64,000 nt of DNA from Litorivivens lipolytica (lineage in GTDB: Bacteria; Pseudomonadota; Gammaproteobacteria; Pseudomonadales; Spongiibacteraceae), in assembly GCF_014191715.1 (NCBI RefSeq), contig NZ_JACHWY010000003.1, forward strand, positions 620,001 to 684,000. Direction: 5' to 3'. Shown here piece after piece: positions 36,058 to 45,172 of the stretch. Under the pieces are notes generated by a model. It made no database searches. It was not told the DNA's origin and saw only the letters and a list, made by a program, of their open reading frames with translations. Positions within the stretch are counted from its first letter, which is position 1, and every line of letters starts with the position of its first letter. The position numbers and the translations under genes are program-made.

Positions 36058-37590
36058 TTGCCTCCAGTTCCAGCAATTGGGGGCGTTTTTGGGGCCTCCG
36101 TTTTGTTGCGTTACATCACACTTCAACCCTCCTGGCTAGCGGGCGTAGCTGCGTTCTTGCTAGCGGGCTCGCTGCATGCTGCTCCTTGGATCACCCCCGA
36201 CGATGCTCGGCTACGACACCATATACACGTACTGGCAGATGCCGCGCTGATTCGCGTGCCGGTAAACACATGGCCACTGATGTGGAGTGGGGTGATCTCC
36301 GAGGTCAACCGGGTAAAAAGCAAGCCACTTAGCCCATCGCAGCGTCGCTCCGTTGAATATATTCAGCAAGTCTTTGATAAAGAAAGCGTTTCTAACCTTT
36401 CGCTTGGCTACTCCTATGCTGAGCAGATGAACCCAATCCGTGGTTTTGGTGACACTCGCCGAGATGAGGTGCAGGGCTATCTCGCCGGTGAGGTAATGGG
36501 CGAGCGCTGGGCGGGCAAACTGCAGGTGAATAACATTGGCGACCCGCTGGATGGCGAGCACACCCACTACGACGGCAGTTATCTCACTGGGCTGTTGGGC
36601 AATTGGGCTTTTACCGTGGGTGCAATCGATCGCTGGTGGGGCCCTGGCTGGGAGTCCGGATTGATTCTCTCCAACAGTGCCCGCCCCGTGCCGGGTATCA
36701 GCCTCCAGCGCAACAGCTCGGAGCCCTTTGAATGGGATTGGTTGCGGTGGATCGGGCCCTGGCAGTTCACAGCCTTTGCCGGAAAGCTGGAAAGCGACCG
36801 CGTTATACCCGATGCCAAGCTACTGGGCGCGCGATTCAGCTTTCGCCCGCTGCGCTGGTTGGAACTGGGCTTGTCGCGCACGGCGCAGTGGGGCGGCGGC
36901 GACCGGCCGCAGGATTTCTCCAGTTTTAAAGATCTTTTGTTGGGTAAAGACAATCGCGGCAGCAGTGGAATCAGCGAGGAGAACGAGCCGGGTAACCAGC
37001 TGGGTGGCTTGGACTTTCGGGTATCGATTAATACGGCAATTCCGATAGGGTTCTATGGCGAGTTTATCGGTGAAGATGAGGCCGGCGGTGTGCCGTCTCG
37101 ATATATTTATACCGCCGGTATTGATACCGTTATCCCGGTAGGTGATTCTTCGCTACGTATTATCTTTGAGAGCAGCGACACGGCGGCCAATCGGATGAGC
37201 GGCACTGCCCGCTTTAATTATGCCTATGAGCACGGTATCTATAAGAGTGGCTATCGCTACCGAAACAGGCCTTTAGGGGCTGGCGTAGACAACGATTCCC
37301 GAGCCCAGCACCTTGCGCTCAACTGGCTGCTTGATTCCCGGCAAGATGTTCGAATTAGACTGTCGCAGTTCGATCTCAATACGGATCAGGCAGGCAGTCA
37401 GGTTTACACCAATGGCAATGCGGTCGCTGTTGGCGAGAGCCATGATTACGCTGCAATATTGAACTATACCTACCGTGCTCCCAGCTGGCGCGCATCATTA
37501 GGATACGAGCATTACAGCGGTGACCTAAGGCTGAGAGGTGTGGATGCGGGTGACGATGTTGTGTCCGTCTCCATGGAATACGCATGGTGA
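36058..37590 (+). CDS. Wzi-like capsule assembly outer-membrane protein
   Basis: A 510-residue outer-membrane beta-barrel protein of the capsule-assembly Wzi family, which helps anchor or assemble surface polysaccharide. Evidence is a hydrophobic signal segment (LAGVAAFLLAGSLHA), the motif PWITPDDARLRHHIHVLADA right after it, repeated amphipathic strands such as WWGPGWESGLILSNSARPVP, and an aromatic C-terminal end (SMEYAW). The start is uncertain: TTG 36058 opens the frame, and TTG 36103 is an alternative. It precedes the SLBB export gene on the same strand. Confidence 0.82.
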   Translation: MPPVPAIGGVFGASVLLRYITLQPSWLAGVAAFLLAGSLHAAPWITPDDARLRHHIHVLADAALIRVPVNTWPLMWSGVISEVNRVKSKPLSPSQRRSVEYIQQVFDKESVSNLSLGYSYAEQMNPIRGFGDTRRDEVQGYLAGEVMGERWAGKLQVNNIGDPLDGEHTHYDGSYLTGLLGNWAFTVGAIDRWWGPGWESGLILSNSARPVPGISLQRNSSEPFEWDWLRWIGPWQFTAFAGKLESDRVIPDAKLLGARFSFRPLRWLELGLSRTAQWGGGDRPQDFSSFKDLLLGKDNRGSSGISEENEPGNQLGGLDFRVSINTAIPIGFYGEFIGEDEAGGVPSRYIYTAGIDTVIPVGDSSLRIIFESSDTAANRMSGTARFNYAYEHGIYKSGYRYRNRPLGAGVDNDSRAQHLALNWLLDSRQDVRIRLSQFDLNTDQAGSQVYTNGNAVAVGESHDYAAILNYTYRAPSWRASLGYEHYSGDLRLRGVDAGDDVVSVSMEYAW

Positions 37591-37670
37591 TGATAGGCCT
37601 CAAACACTTTTTACTTAGCCGTGCGATACTCCAAGCATCGCTACACTTAAATTTCAAAAATTAAAAACCG

Positions 37671-40430
37671 ATGACCATATTCAAAATAGCTAATCGACTC
37701 ATCCCGTTTCTGCTTGCACTAAGCGTATCTGCAGGCACCTTCGCTCAAGGTATTAGCCCGGAGCAGATTGCCAGCTTCAGCTCCATGAGCGCCGCAGAAA
37801 AGCAGCGCTTGGCCAAACAGTATGGCGTGAGCCTTACTCAGGTAGGTGGCAGCGAACAGAAAACGGAAGAGCTGCCACAAACCATTCAGCGTATTGAGCA
37901 AGGTCAGCGCATAAAGTATCAGCCGGAAGATGACGCCGAAGAAGGCTTGCCGCTATTTGGCTACAACGTCTTTGCGGGGCAAACAACCTCGTTTACGCCG
38001 ATAGCCGATCTGCCAGTACCCAGTGACTATGTGGTTGGCCCGGGCGACGAAATCAGTATTCAGCTTTACGGAAAAGAGAACGAGCAGCATTTTCTCGTCG
38101 TAGGCCGCGATGGCTATATCAATATGCCAAAACTCGGCCCCATTTCAGTAGCGGGCAAGAGTTTTCAGCAGGTGCGAGAAGATCTGCGCCTGCGCATCAA
38201 AAGACAGATTATTGGTGCTGAATCCGCCATCGCAATGGGCGAGCTGCGGCTAATGCAAATTTATGTGCTGGGCGACGCCAATAAACCCGGCGCCTACAAT
38301 TTGTCTTCACTCGCAACCGTAACCCAGGCTCTGATTGCCGCTGGCGGCGTTGCTGAAACAGGCTCGCTGCGCCAGATTGAAGTGCGTCGTGGAACGGAGG
38401 TGGTTCAACGCGTTGACCTCTACGACCTGTTGCTGCGAGGTGATAAGAGCAGTGACATTCGATTGCAGTCGGGTGATGCGGTATTTATACGCCCCGCAGG
38501 GAATCGCGTAAGCGTAGAAGGCGAAGTGGTTCGTGAAGCGATTTATGAAATCAATAATGGCACAAGCTTGGGCGATATTTTGCGCATCGCTGGAGGCCTA
38601 AAATCCAGCGCACTGAAAAGTAACGTCACCATTAAGCGCGCAACTGACCAAGGCCTGAAAGTATTTAGTCGCAACGTAAGTAATCGCTCTGAGGCAGCAT
38701 TCAAGATGCTGGCCGGAGATGCCGTGTTTGTGCAGCAAAAGGCAAAATCCTACGCCAGTGCTATTACCCTGTCAGGTGCATTCACAGATGCCGGTCGGCA
38801 TGGCTTTGTTGCAGGTATGCGAGTTTCTGATCTCCTGCAAACCAATGTGCTGCGCGATGATGCAGATAAAAACCTGGCGCTTTTAGTCAGTACCGATAAA
38901 GCAGGATATACCACCGCTCGCTACCTTCCATTGCAGGTAGTGTTAGATAACCCAGCCCACAATGACAATTACCTGTTACAGGAAAACGATGAGCTGATTG
39001 TATTCCCGGGCATTGGCTTTTTACGTTGCTCCGCTGATGAAATTTACGGAAGCGAGCAACGGGAAGTAGATGCGCAGTCAATCGAAAACGTATTGCAAAA
39101 AATAAAGGCGCAACATGAAGAGTCGCTGACAATTTCGCAAGTCGCAGATGAAGGCGCAAAAGAGAATTATCTGGATGTAGCTCAAGAGCTTTTACGTCAG
39201 CAGGAATACTCTCAGCTAGAGAAAGAAAAGCTCGCGCTGAAGCGAGAGCATTGTGGGCTGCGCGCACGTTATAACCCGGGTTTGGTATTTAACCGAAGCG
39301 CAGATGAACTAGAGGAAGAAGCCTCAACTCGCCTGGAAGATCTCGAAGATGAGGCGCTCATGCTAATTAACGAAGAGCGTAAGTCATTGCTTGCTCCGCT
39401 CTTAACAAAGCTACGCCTCCAGTCCAAATACGATGAGTTCCAGCAGATTGTTGAGATCCGGGGTGAAGTTAAATACCCGGGCATCTACCCCTACAGTGAG
39501 AAGCTAGATGCCAAAACGCTGCTCGCGATCGCGGGTGGCACAATGGAGAGCACCTATCGTCAGCAAGTTGAACTGACGCGATTATCTCGAGACCAAGGTC
39601 GGTTGAGGTTGGTTCACACCAATTTAAAGCTTACGGATCAGGAGCTGATAGAGGCAAAGCTTCAGCCTCGCGATAGAGTGAGTGTTTTTCAGCACCCCGA
39701 TTGGCGAAATGATCTAACCGTTAAGATAGCTGGCGAAGTGCTTTTTCCTGGATCATATGCTGTCCAGCGTGGAGAGACGATAAAGGATGTTATAGAACGC
39801 GCAGGCGGGCTGACCGAGTACGCCTTTCCAGAAGGCGCTGTGCTTTCCAGAAAGAGCCTAAAAGAAAAAGAGGCTAAAGAGCTTCAGAGGCTTCGAGAGA
39901 GCCTAAAACAGGAAGTCGCCAGTATGGCTCTTCAAAAGAGCACACCAACATCGGGTTTAAGTGTGTCTCCGGTAGAAGCAATACGAGCTGTTGACCAATT
40001 AAGTGAAGTGGAAGCTTTAGGACGATTGGTTATTGACTTGCCATCAGCCCTTGCTTCGGAAAGTGCAAATAACGTACGCCTAGAGAACGGAGATGAGCTT
40101 TATATTCCTGTTCATAGCGATACGGTAACGATCGTGGGTGAGGTGCAGTACCCCTCCAGTCACGTATTTGAAAAAGGCCTTTCCTACAAGGATTATATTG
40201 CCAAAGCTGGCGGTATGCGCGAAAGAGCAGATAATGATCGCGTTTATGTTATTCGAGCCAATGGTGAAGTGGCCGTGCCAAAAAATAGTTGGTTTGGTGC
40301 AGAAATTCGAGAGGGAGACACAGTGGTCGTTCCGATCGATGCCCAATACACAGACAAGTTGAGTTTATTTGGATCCGTAACCCAGATACTCTATCAACTT
40401 GGTATCGCCTACGATGTTATCCGAGACTAA
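37671..40430 (+). CDS. Large SLBB-domain polysaccharide export protein
   Basis: A 919-residue periplasmic/outer-membrane polysaccharide export protein. It has a signal peptide (residues 1-25) and a Poly_export domain at about 115-205 beginning VPSDYVVGPGDEISIQLYGK. Several SLBB beta-grasp repeats follow, for example MQIYVLGDANKPGAYNLSSL, RVSVEGEVVREAIYEI, IVEIRGEVKYPGIYPYSEK, VKIAGEVLFPGSYAVQRGE and VTIVGEVQYPSSHVFEKGL. At least five are visible. It is over twice the size of E. coli Wza and has no clear N-terminal lipobox. It likely exports the polymer made by the minus-strand genes. Confidence 0.88.
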   Translation: MTIFKIANRLIPFLLALSVSAGTFAQGISPEQIASFSSMSAAEKQRLAKQYGVSLTQVGGSEQKTEELPQTIQRIEQGQRIKYQPEDDAEEGLPLFGYNVFAGQTTSFTPIADLPVPSDYVVGPGDEISIQLYGKENEQHFLVVGRDGYINMPKLGPISVAGKSFQQVREDLRLRIKRQIIGAESAIAMGELRLMQIYVLGDANKPGAYNLSSLATVTQALIAAGGVAETGSLRQIEVRRGTEVVQRVDLYDLLLRGDKSSDIRLQSGDAVFIRPAGNRVSVEGEVVREAIYEINNGTSLGDILRIAGGLKSSALKSNVTIKRATDQGLKVFSRNVSNRSEAAFKMLAGDAVFVQQKAKSYASAITLSGAFTDAGRHGFVAGMRVSDLLQTNVLRDDADKNLALLVSTDKAGYTTARYLPLQVVLDNPAHNDNYLLQENDELIVFPGIGFLRCSADEIYGSEQREVDAQSIENVLQKIKAQHEESLTISQVADEGAKENYLDVAQELLRQQEYSQLEKEKLALKREHCGLRARYNPGLVFNRSADELEEEASTRLEDLEDEALMLINEERKSLLAPLLTKLRLQSKYDEFQQIVEIRGEVKYPGIYPYSEKLDAKTLLAIAGGTMESTYRQQVELTRLSRDQGRLRLVHTNLKLTDQELIEAKLQPRDRVSVFQHPDWRNDLTVKIAGEVLFPGSYAVQRGETIKDVIERAGGLTEYAFPEGAVLSRKSLKEKEAKELQRLRESLKQEVASMALQKSTPTSGLSVSPVEAIRAVDQLSEVEALGRLVIDLPSALASESANNVRLENGDELYIPVHSDTVTIVGEVQYPSSHVFEKGLSYKDYIAKAGGMRERADNDRVYVIRANGEVAVPKNSWFGAEIREGDTVVVPIDAQYTDKLSLFGSVTQILYQLGIAYDVIRD

Positions 40431-40449
40431 GCTGAAAAACGGAATTCCT

Positions 40450-41460
40450 ATGCATGAGAATTCGCCGCAAGACGCCGAGCTGCGCCCCAGTCAGCGTGGG
40501 TATACGCCCGGAGCCCACCCTGCGCCCTTTTACGGTGACGATGAAATTGACCTAACTGAATTGGCGAAAACCCTGTGGGAGAGCAGGTGGCTGATTGCTG
40601 CTATCACTGGGGCGTTTGCTGTTGTCGCACTTGTGGTCGCGTTAATGTTGCCCAATTACTACACCTCAAAAGCTGTGCTGGCTCCAGCCGACGCCGCTGG
40701 AGGGAGTGATTTAGCGAAGTTGGCGGGTCAATTCGGTGGATTAGCGAGCTTGGCTGGCATTAACTTGGGGGAGGGGGGGGCGGACAAAACCACGCTGGCT
40801 TTGGAAGTGCTTAAATCCCGTGCTTTTATCACGGGATTTATTCGCAGGCATGAGCTTGAAGTTCCGTTATTGGCTGCCAAGGGTTGGAATGCCGAACTCA
40901 GAGAATGGGTTATTGATCAAGAAATTTACAACTCCAGCACAAGGCAATGGGTGAGAAACGTACGCCCGCCGAAACAGCCTTCGCCGAGTGATTGGGAGTT
41001 GTACGAAGTCTTTATGGAAGAAGTGATGAATGTGACCAAAGACGCTTCCACGGGTATTGTGACTGTCAGCGTTGAGCTAATGTCGCCACAGGACGCTAAA
41101 TTATGGGCCACTTGGTTGGTGGAAGACCTCAACAACCATATGAGAAGAAATGATATCAACGATGCGCAAAAGAGTATTGACTATCTAAATACTCAAATCG
41201 GAAAAACCGTCGTCGCAGAAATGCAACAAGTCTTGTACGCCTTGGTCGAGCAGCAAACGCAGACTATGATGCTTGCTCAGGTCAGAGATGAATATACGTT
41301 CAAAGTGGTAGATCCTCCCGTGATACCTGAGGAAGAAAGCCGACCCCAGAGATTACTGATATGCATTATAGCTACAATGGTAGGGGCATTTCTTGCCCTT
41401 GCAGCTGCGCTGTTGCGCAAGTCCTTTGAGGCTATGGGGAAAAGTCAAGTCGATGTCTAG
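40450..41460 (+). CDS. Wzz-type polysaccharide co-polymerase without kinase domain
   Basis: A 336-residue chain-length determinant. The Wzz domain opens with DDEIDLTELAKTLWESRWLI; the first membrane helix is at about 43-65 and the second near the C-terminus (LLICIIATMVGAFLALAAALL). I use ATG 40450 (GGAAT upstream); a start at 40399 would overlap the export gene by 32 bases. The protein ends after the second helix, so it lacks the tyrosine kinase domain of Wzc. No Wzb phosphatase gene is in the window. The next 34 bases lead into an insertion sequence. Confidence 0.88.
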   Translation: MHENSPQDAELRPSQRGYTPGAHPAPFYGDDEIDLTELAKTLWESRWLIAAITGAFAVVALVVALMLPNYYTSKAVLAPADAAGGSDLAKLAGQFGGLASLAGINLGEGGADKTTLALEVLKSRAFITGFIRRHELEVPLLAAKGWNAELREWVIDQEIYNSSTRQWVRNVRPPKQPSPSDWELYEVFMEEVMNVTKDASTGIVTVSVELMSPQDAKLWATWLVEDLNNHMRRNDINDAQKSIDYLNTQIGKTVVAEMQQVLYALVEQQTQTMMLAQVRDEYTFKVVDPPVIPEEESRPQRLLICIIATMVGAFLALAAALLRKSFEAMGKSQVDV

Positions 41461-41486
41461 TGTTCTCGGGGAAATCAATTCTACAG

Positions 41487-41493
41487 ATTTATA
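41487..41493. repeat. Left 7-bp target duplication of the outer IS
   Basis: ATTTATA directly before the element end TGTATTAG; the same 7 bases follow the other end at 43072-43078. Confidence 0.75.
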
Positions 41494-41601
41494 TGTATTA
41501 GTTCAGACCCAATCTGACACTTCACGTTGAAAAAGTGAGGGTTACCGGTTTTGATTGAAGGTGACTAGACCTGAAATCAACCGAAACCAGAGGTAACCCT
41601 C

Positions 41602-41685
41602 ATGCTCCATACTAACGACAAGATTGTTAAACACAAGGTAGGCCTGATCAATTTGGCGGACGAACTGGGCAACATATCCAAATGA
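41602..41685 (+). pseudogene. Transposase N-terminus cut by the nested IS3 insertion
   Basis: ATG 41602 begins MLHTNDKIVKHKVGLINLAD and continues for 27 codons. The TGA stop is supplied by the first bases of the IS3 element (41683). The segment resembles the start of IS481/ISNCY-type transposases. The rest of the gene is missing apart from a possible short 3' piece near 42969-43005. Confidence 0.65.
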
Positions 41686-41732
41686 CCTTTCCCCAGAGTT
41701 AGTACCACAGCTCTGATGAGATTTTCCAAAAG

Positions 41733-42551
41733 TTATGCTGCCTGGTTTGCAAATGCAACAGGTGGCAGATAGTCCAGAGAACTGTGTGCTCGAACGTGGT
41801 TGTAGTGGTGCCGCCACTGATCGATCTCGACTCTGGCTTCCTCCATTGACCGGAACCAATGACGGTTTAAACACTCGTTTCTGAACTTTCCATTCAGGCT
41901 TTCTACAAAAGCATTCTGCGTAGGTTTTCCAGGCTGTATGAATCCAAGTTTCACGCCTGATTCCTGGCTCCAGAAGAACATCGCCTTACTGGTAAATTCG
42001 GTGCCGTTGTCGCAGATAATCGTATTCGGTTTACCGCGAGCCTCGATTAACTGGCCAAGAAAGCGAGCAACTTGCCGTCCACTAATCGACACGGAAACCA
42101 GCTGCCCAACCATCTCGCGGGAATAGTCATCAACGACATTGAGCACTCGGAAGCGTCGTCCATTACTCAACTGGTCTGACACAAAGTCCATCGACCAGCG
42201 CTGATCAACACCCAGAGGCACCTCCATTGGCAGCCTTGGGCGCTGTAGCTTCTTCCGCTTCTTGGTGCGTACCTGAAGGCCTTCTTCGGTGTAAATCCGG
42301 TACGTACGCTTCCTATTAACCACCAGTCCTTCCGCCTTAAGAAGGCCATGCAACAACAGATAGCCATAAGCAGACTGCTCAACAGCTAATTCCTTTAGCC
42401 TGGCTCTCAGAGCCCCGTCGTTGCTTGGTCTGGCCTGATAGCGATACGCCGTTCGGCTGATGCCCGCTAACCGACAGGCGGCTCGTTCACTGATGCGATG
42501 TTCTACGATCATGTGCTTGGCTGCCTGCTTGCGACCAGCGGGCTTCACCAC
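41733..42551 (-). CDS. IS3-family transposase OrfB (catalytic, DDE)
   Basis: A 272-residue integrase-core transposase. Landmarks are the HTH-like start ISERAACRLAGISRTAYRYQ, then WSMDFVSDQLSNGRRFRVLNVVDDYS with the first Asp region, IICDNGTEFTSKA with the second Asp, and NAFVESLNGKFRNECLN with the catalytic Glu. No good independent start is visible; it is expected as an OrfAB fusion made by -1 frameshifting at 42551-42557. It ends 50 bases inside the left inverted repeat. Confidence 0.92.
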   Translation of the reverse strand: MVKPAGRKQAAKHMIVEHRISERAACRLAGISRTAYRYQARPSNDGALRARLKELAVEQSAYGYLLLHGLLKAEGLVVNRKRTYRIYTEEGLQVRTKKRKKLQRPRLPMEVPLGVDQRWSMDFVSDQLSNGRRFRVLNVVDDYSREMVGQLVSVSISGRQVARFLGQLIEARGKPNTIICDNGTEFTSKAMFFWSQESGVKLGFIQPGKPTQNAFVESLNGKFRNECLNRHWFRSMEEARVEIDQWRHHYNHVRAHSSLDYLPPVAFANQAA

Positions 42552-42808
42552 TTTTTTGACAGCACATCCTTCATTGCTTCAACTTCAAGGAGCTTATCCG
42601 CCAATAGCTTCTTGAGTTTGCTGTTCTCGCTTTCCAGTTCACGTAATCGCTTGGCTTCGTTGACTTCCATGCCGGCGAACTTGCTGCGCCAGTAATAGAA
42701 AGTGCCGTTTGAAATACCCAGGTTACGACAGATGTCTTCAACCTTGGCTCCGGCCTCATGCTCTTTGATGGCCTTGATGATTTGCTCGTCGCTGTATCGC
42801 TTCTTCAT
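42545..42808 (-). CDS. IS3-family transposase OrfA
   Basis: An 87-residue DNA-binding OrfA. The helix-turn-helix is in DEQIIKAIKEHEAGAKVEDICRNLGIS...YYWRSKF, followed by a leucine-zipper-like coil (RLRELESENSKLKKLLADK). It ends at TGA 42545 just after the slippery heptamer AAAAAAG. Paired with OrfB. Confidence 0.92.
   Translation of the reverse strand: MKKRYSDEQIIKAIKEHEAGAKVEDICRNLGISNGTFYYWRSKFAGMEVNEAKRLRELESENSKLKKLLADKLLEVEAMKDVLSKKW
42551..42557 (-). promoter_or_regulatory. Programmed -1 frameshift heptamer (A6G)
   Basis: On the minus strand AAAAAAG precedes the OrfA codons TGG TGA. Slipping one base back reads AAA AAA GTG GTG AAG and enters the OrfB frame. This is the standard IS3-family signal for OrfAB synthesis. 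Confidence 0.8.
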
Positions 42809-42944
42809 TCTGAGATCTCCATCCCGTTAGGTTAACTGGAAATCTCATCGTGGTCATGGTTCTAAAATTGGGGGAAAGGTCAAAAGGTCAAAAGCAGCGT
42901 AAAAGTTTCTACGAATAACTGCCGTTTAAATTGGGGGGATTACA

Positions 42945-42968
42945 GTTCTAAAATTGGAGGAAAGGTCA
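42945..42968. repeat. Second copy of an IS3-type end
   Basis: GTTCTAAAATTGGAGGAAAG followed by GTCA nearly repeats the right end of the neighbouring IS3 element (GTTCTAAAATTGGGGGAAAG then GTCA, ending at 42882). It has no element attached. It is probably a trace of an earlier, mostly deleted copy. Confidence 0.7.
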
Positions 42969-43071
42969 CGATGGCAAAAGAATCTGGAAGGAAAAGTTCG
43001 TAAATTGAACCTGACCTGACAGGCACCTTCCGAAAAACCAGTAGCTGTCAGATCAAGTCTGAATTACTACA

Positions 43072-43078
43072 ATTTATA
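43072..43078. repeat. Right 7-bp target duplication of the outer IS
   Basis: ATTTATA, matching 41487-41493, directly after the element's right end. Confidence 0.75.
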
Positions 43079-43101
43079 GTTCACTTCTTCAATCAGATAA
43101 G

Positions 43102-43866
43102 TCACGCTTTCGTTCCAAGATAAAATATGGTATCCGAAAACCTTGAATTAAATTTACTTAGTGCTCGTGTATATGATTTTGCGTACGAATTTTTATAGAT
43201 GAATTTAGCGCTCTGAAAGCCCGCGTTAGCGAGTAGATAGTCAAGCTCTTTAGCCGTGTATTCCTTATAATGTCTAGCATAAAAAGGCAGATCAAAAAAA
43301 CCTTGTCCGCTTTCGTTCTCATTCCGGTTCACATTCGGCCAGCCTATTCCTTTTCCAAATACAGCTCTAATCCTGTTTTTCAATTTTGCAGCGTTAGGCG
43401 TAGACAGTATCACTCTGCCTCCAGGTTTTAAAATCCTATGTATTTCTCTGAGAACCTGTGGGACATTTACCATATGTTCAACTACTTCGAAAAATGTAAC
43501 AACGTCGTATGAATCATCATTAAATGGTAAAGATTCATTGTCGATATCACAGTTGAAGGCTTTTATGGACAATTCTTTAAATCTGGAATCGATTAACGCG
43601 TTCTGCCAAAGACCTGCTACATGGACGTACTCAGAAAAGTCTCTTCGTATCATGTTTGTAATGTGTCCTGGTTCACCCCCGATATCAAGAACACAATCAC
43701 CCTTGTTAATTACGTCTGACAATAAGTTATAAGTATGTAGATATCTTTTTGCGTGTATCGAAAAATAATGATCCTCGTCTTTAATATATTTGCCTTCATA
43801 TTTTATTGGGTAATATGGCAATTCTGCTGTGATCTCGCTTATATATATTCTTTTGACGCTATTCAC
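43102..43866 (-). CDS. SAM-dependent methyltransferase of the polysaccharide locus
   Basis: A 254-residue class I methyltransferase. Motif I is VLDIGGEPGHITNMI (about residues 62-76), the acidic motif II is FNCDIDNESLPFNDDSYDVVTFFEVVEHM (about 105-133), and RILKPGGRVILSTPNAAK is motif III. GTG 43866 overlaps the flippase stop (GTGA). It probably methylates a sugar or lipid-linked intermediate of the surface glycan. As the last gene of the minus-strand operon it lies next to the insertion sequences. Its base composition is AT-rich like its neighbours. Confidence 0.85.
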   Translation of the reverse strand: MNSVKRIYISEITAELPYYPIKYEGKYIKDEDHYFSIHAKRYLHTYNLLSDVINKGDCVLDIGGEPGHITNMIRRDFSEYVHVAGLWQNALIDSRFKELSIKAFNCDIDNESLPFNDDSYDVVTFFEVVEHMVNVPQVLREIHRILKPGGRVILSTPNAAKLKNRIRAVFGKGIGWPNVNRNENESGQGFFDLPFYARHYKEYTAKELDYLLANAGFQSAKFIYKNSYAKSYTRALSKFNSRFSDTIFYLGTKA

Positions 43867-45113
43867 GCTCTCACCTTTTTCAAGTCGATAAGGGTTAATC
43901 CTTTCAATACAAGGTAGCTGGTTATTGCGCCAATAAGAATAAGCGCAGAAGCTCCTTCATACCCAAAATCCATAAACACACTAAAGCCTGCAGAGTAAAC
44001 AACAATCATTGCAGATAAACTTGAATAAAAAATCAATATCGTTTTCATGTAGACCTTATGATAGTTCGCGAAGCCCTGATACTTTGACATTACAACAAAA
44101 TATAAATAAACAAATACGACGGAACTTAAGCTTATCTCAAAATCACTGCCATATAGTAGGCTGATGAAATTTTCTGAAAATAACACCAGCGGAAATAATG
44201 CTACCATCATGGTCATCGCCATTTTGTTTCCTATGCTATTGGCTATGGAGCATCCTTCATGCCGGCTAATCTTGACGAATAACCCTGCTGACTTTTTTAA
44301 GTAATATATATTTAATGCCTGCAATATAACTTGGGAAAGGCCCAAATAGCTCAATAGAGCCATTAAGTAGCCAGCATCTTTTGGTGATACGACCTCAGAC
44401 AAAATAACAGGCAGAAACTGAGCAGATAAATAAGCGAAAATCGCGACTATAATCATCCACCCGTTTGCGGAAAACATCATTCGAAGCGAGTGTATTTGAT
44501 AACTCCAGTCCCATATGACTTCAAATTTTTGGTTATTAATTAGAAAATAAGAAAGTGTCGTAAGTCCATACGCAGCCACCAGTAAATAAATCGCATAATA
44601 GTAATTTGTGACTCCTGTCAGAGAAACGCATAACACTAATCCAAACAAAGAGATAAAATTAATGCTGATCTGCTTTCCAATGTCGCCGGAAATAACGCAA
44701 ACTCTTCTATTAAATTCATTAAAAAAACGAAAGATGAGAAGAAAAATAAATAATATTGAAAATAGATACCCACTATCAATAGAGACATAACATGCAGTAA
44801 ACAAGCACAACGGTAAAAAAAAGAGCAATCCCGGCACCAGCGTTCTAGCTATGATATTTTTTTTAACTGCGGCTTTAACTGTATAAAACTGGAGGATAAA
44901 CGACGTCTCAAGCGCTACAAAAAGCATCATTATTAGATATAGCGTAGAAAATCGACCAAACTCCTCTGCGCCAAGATTTCTTGCCACCATAAACAAAAAA
45001 ACAAAATTACTAAGTGAATAAGATGCTTGCTCGTACAAATACAAAAGCTTCGTATCAAGTAGCAGCCGCCTGCCTTTAAACAGTCTTATAGCTTCTGTAT
45101 ATATCGAGATCAT
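43863..45113 (-). CDS. wzx: Wzx-like oligosaccharide flippase
   Basis: A 416-residue polytopic membrane protein, about 12 helices, of the polysaccharide flippase (MATE/MOP) superfamily. It would move lipid-linked repeat units across the inner membrane. The N-terminal region YEQASYSLSNFVFLFMVARNLGAEEFGRFSTLYLIMML is typical of Wzx-like proteins. ATG 45113. A GTGA overlap joins it to the methyltransferase. Low GC content and lack of strong similarity are usual for this class, so the symbol is by role. Confidence 0.78.
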   Translation of the reverse strand: MISIYTEAIRLFKGRRLLLDTKLLYLYEQASYSLSNFVFLFMVARNLGAEEFGRFSTLYLIMMLFVALETSFILQFYTVKAAVKKNIIARTLVPGLLFFLPLCLFTACYVSIDSGYLFSILFIFLLIFRFFNEFNRRVCVISGDIGKQISINFISLFGLVLCVSLTGVTNYYYAIYLLVAAYGLTTLSYFLINNQKFEVIWDWSYQIHSLRMMFSANGWMIIVAIFAYLSAQFLPVILSEVVSPKDAGYLMALLSYLGLSQVILQALNIYYLKKSAGLFVKISRHEGCSIANSIGNKMAMTMMVALFPLVLFSENFISLLYGSDFEISLSSVVFVYLYFVVMSKYQGFANYHKVYMKTILIFYSSLSAMIVVYSAGFSVFMDFGYEGASALILIGAITSYLVLKGLTLIDLKKVRA

Positions 45114-45172
45114 GTGCTTGTAATTACCGCATTTTCAACCAGAAGTTATTCGTATAAGCTTTTACGATGCCT

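Larger units (their letters stand above)
41683..42882 (-). mobile_element. Complete IS3-family insertion sequence (1200 bp)
   Basis: The ends are imperfect inverted repeats starting TGACCTTTCCCC on both sides (left ...AGAGTTAGTACCA, right complement ...CAATTTTAGAACCA), with GATGAGATTT also shared. OrfA and OrfB lie on the minus strand with a -1 frameshift site between them. An AAA on each side (41680-41682, 42883-42885) could be a 3-bp target duplication. Both frames are intact, so it may be active. Confidence 0.85.
41494..43071. mobile_element. Outer IS remnant (IS481-like) carrying a nested IS3 element
   Basis: The ends are inverted repeats: left TGTATTAGTTCAGACCCAAT, right (complement) TGTAGTAATTCAGACTTGAT, both continuing with CTGACA. 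They are flanked by a perfect 7-bp direct repeat ATTTATA (41487-41493, 43072-43078). Inside, only a 27-codon transposase start (41602-41685) and about 190 bases of the other end survive, plus a complete 1.2-kb IS3-family element. The family call rests on the transposase start and end sequences from memory. Confidence 0.72.
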
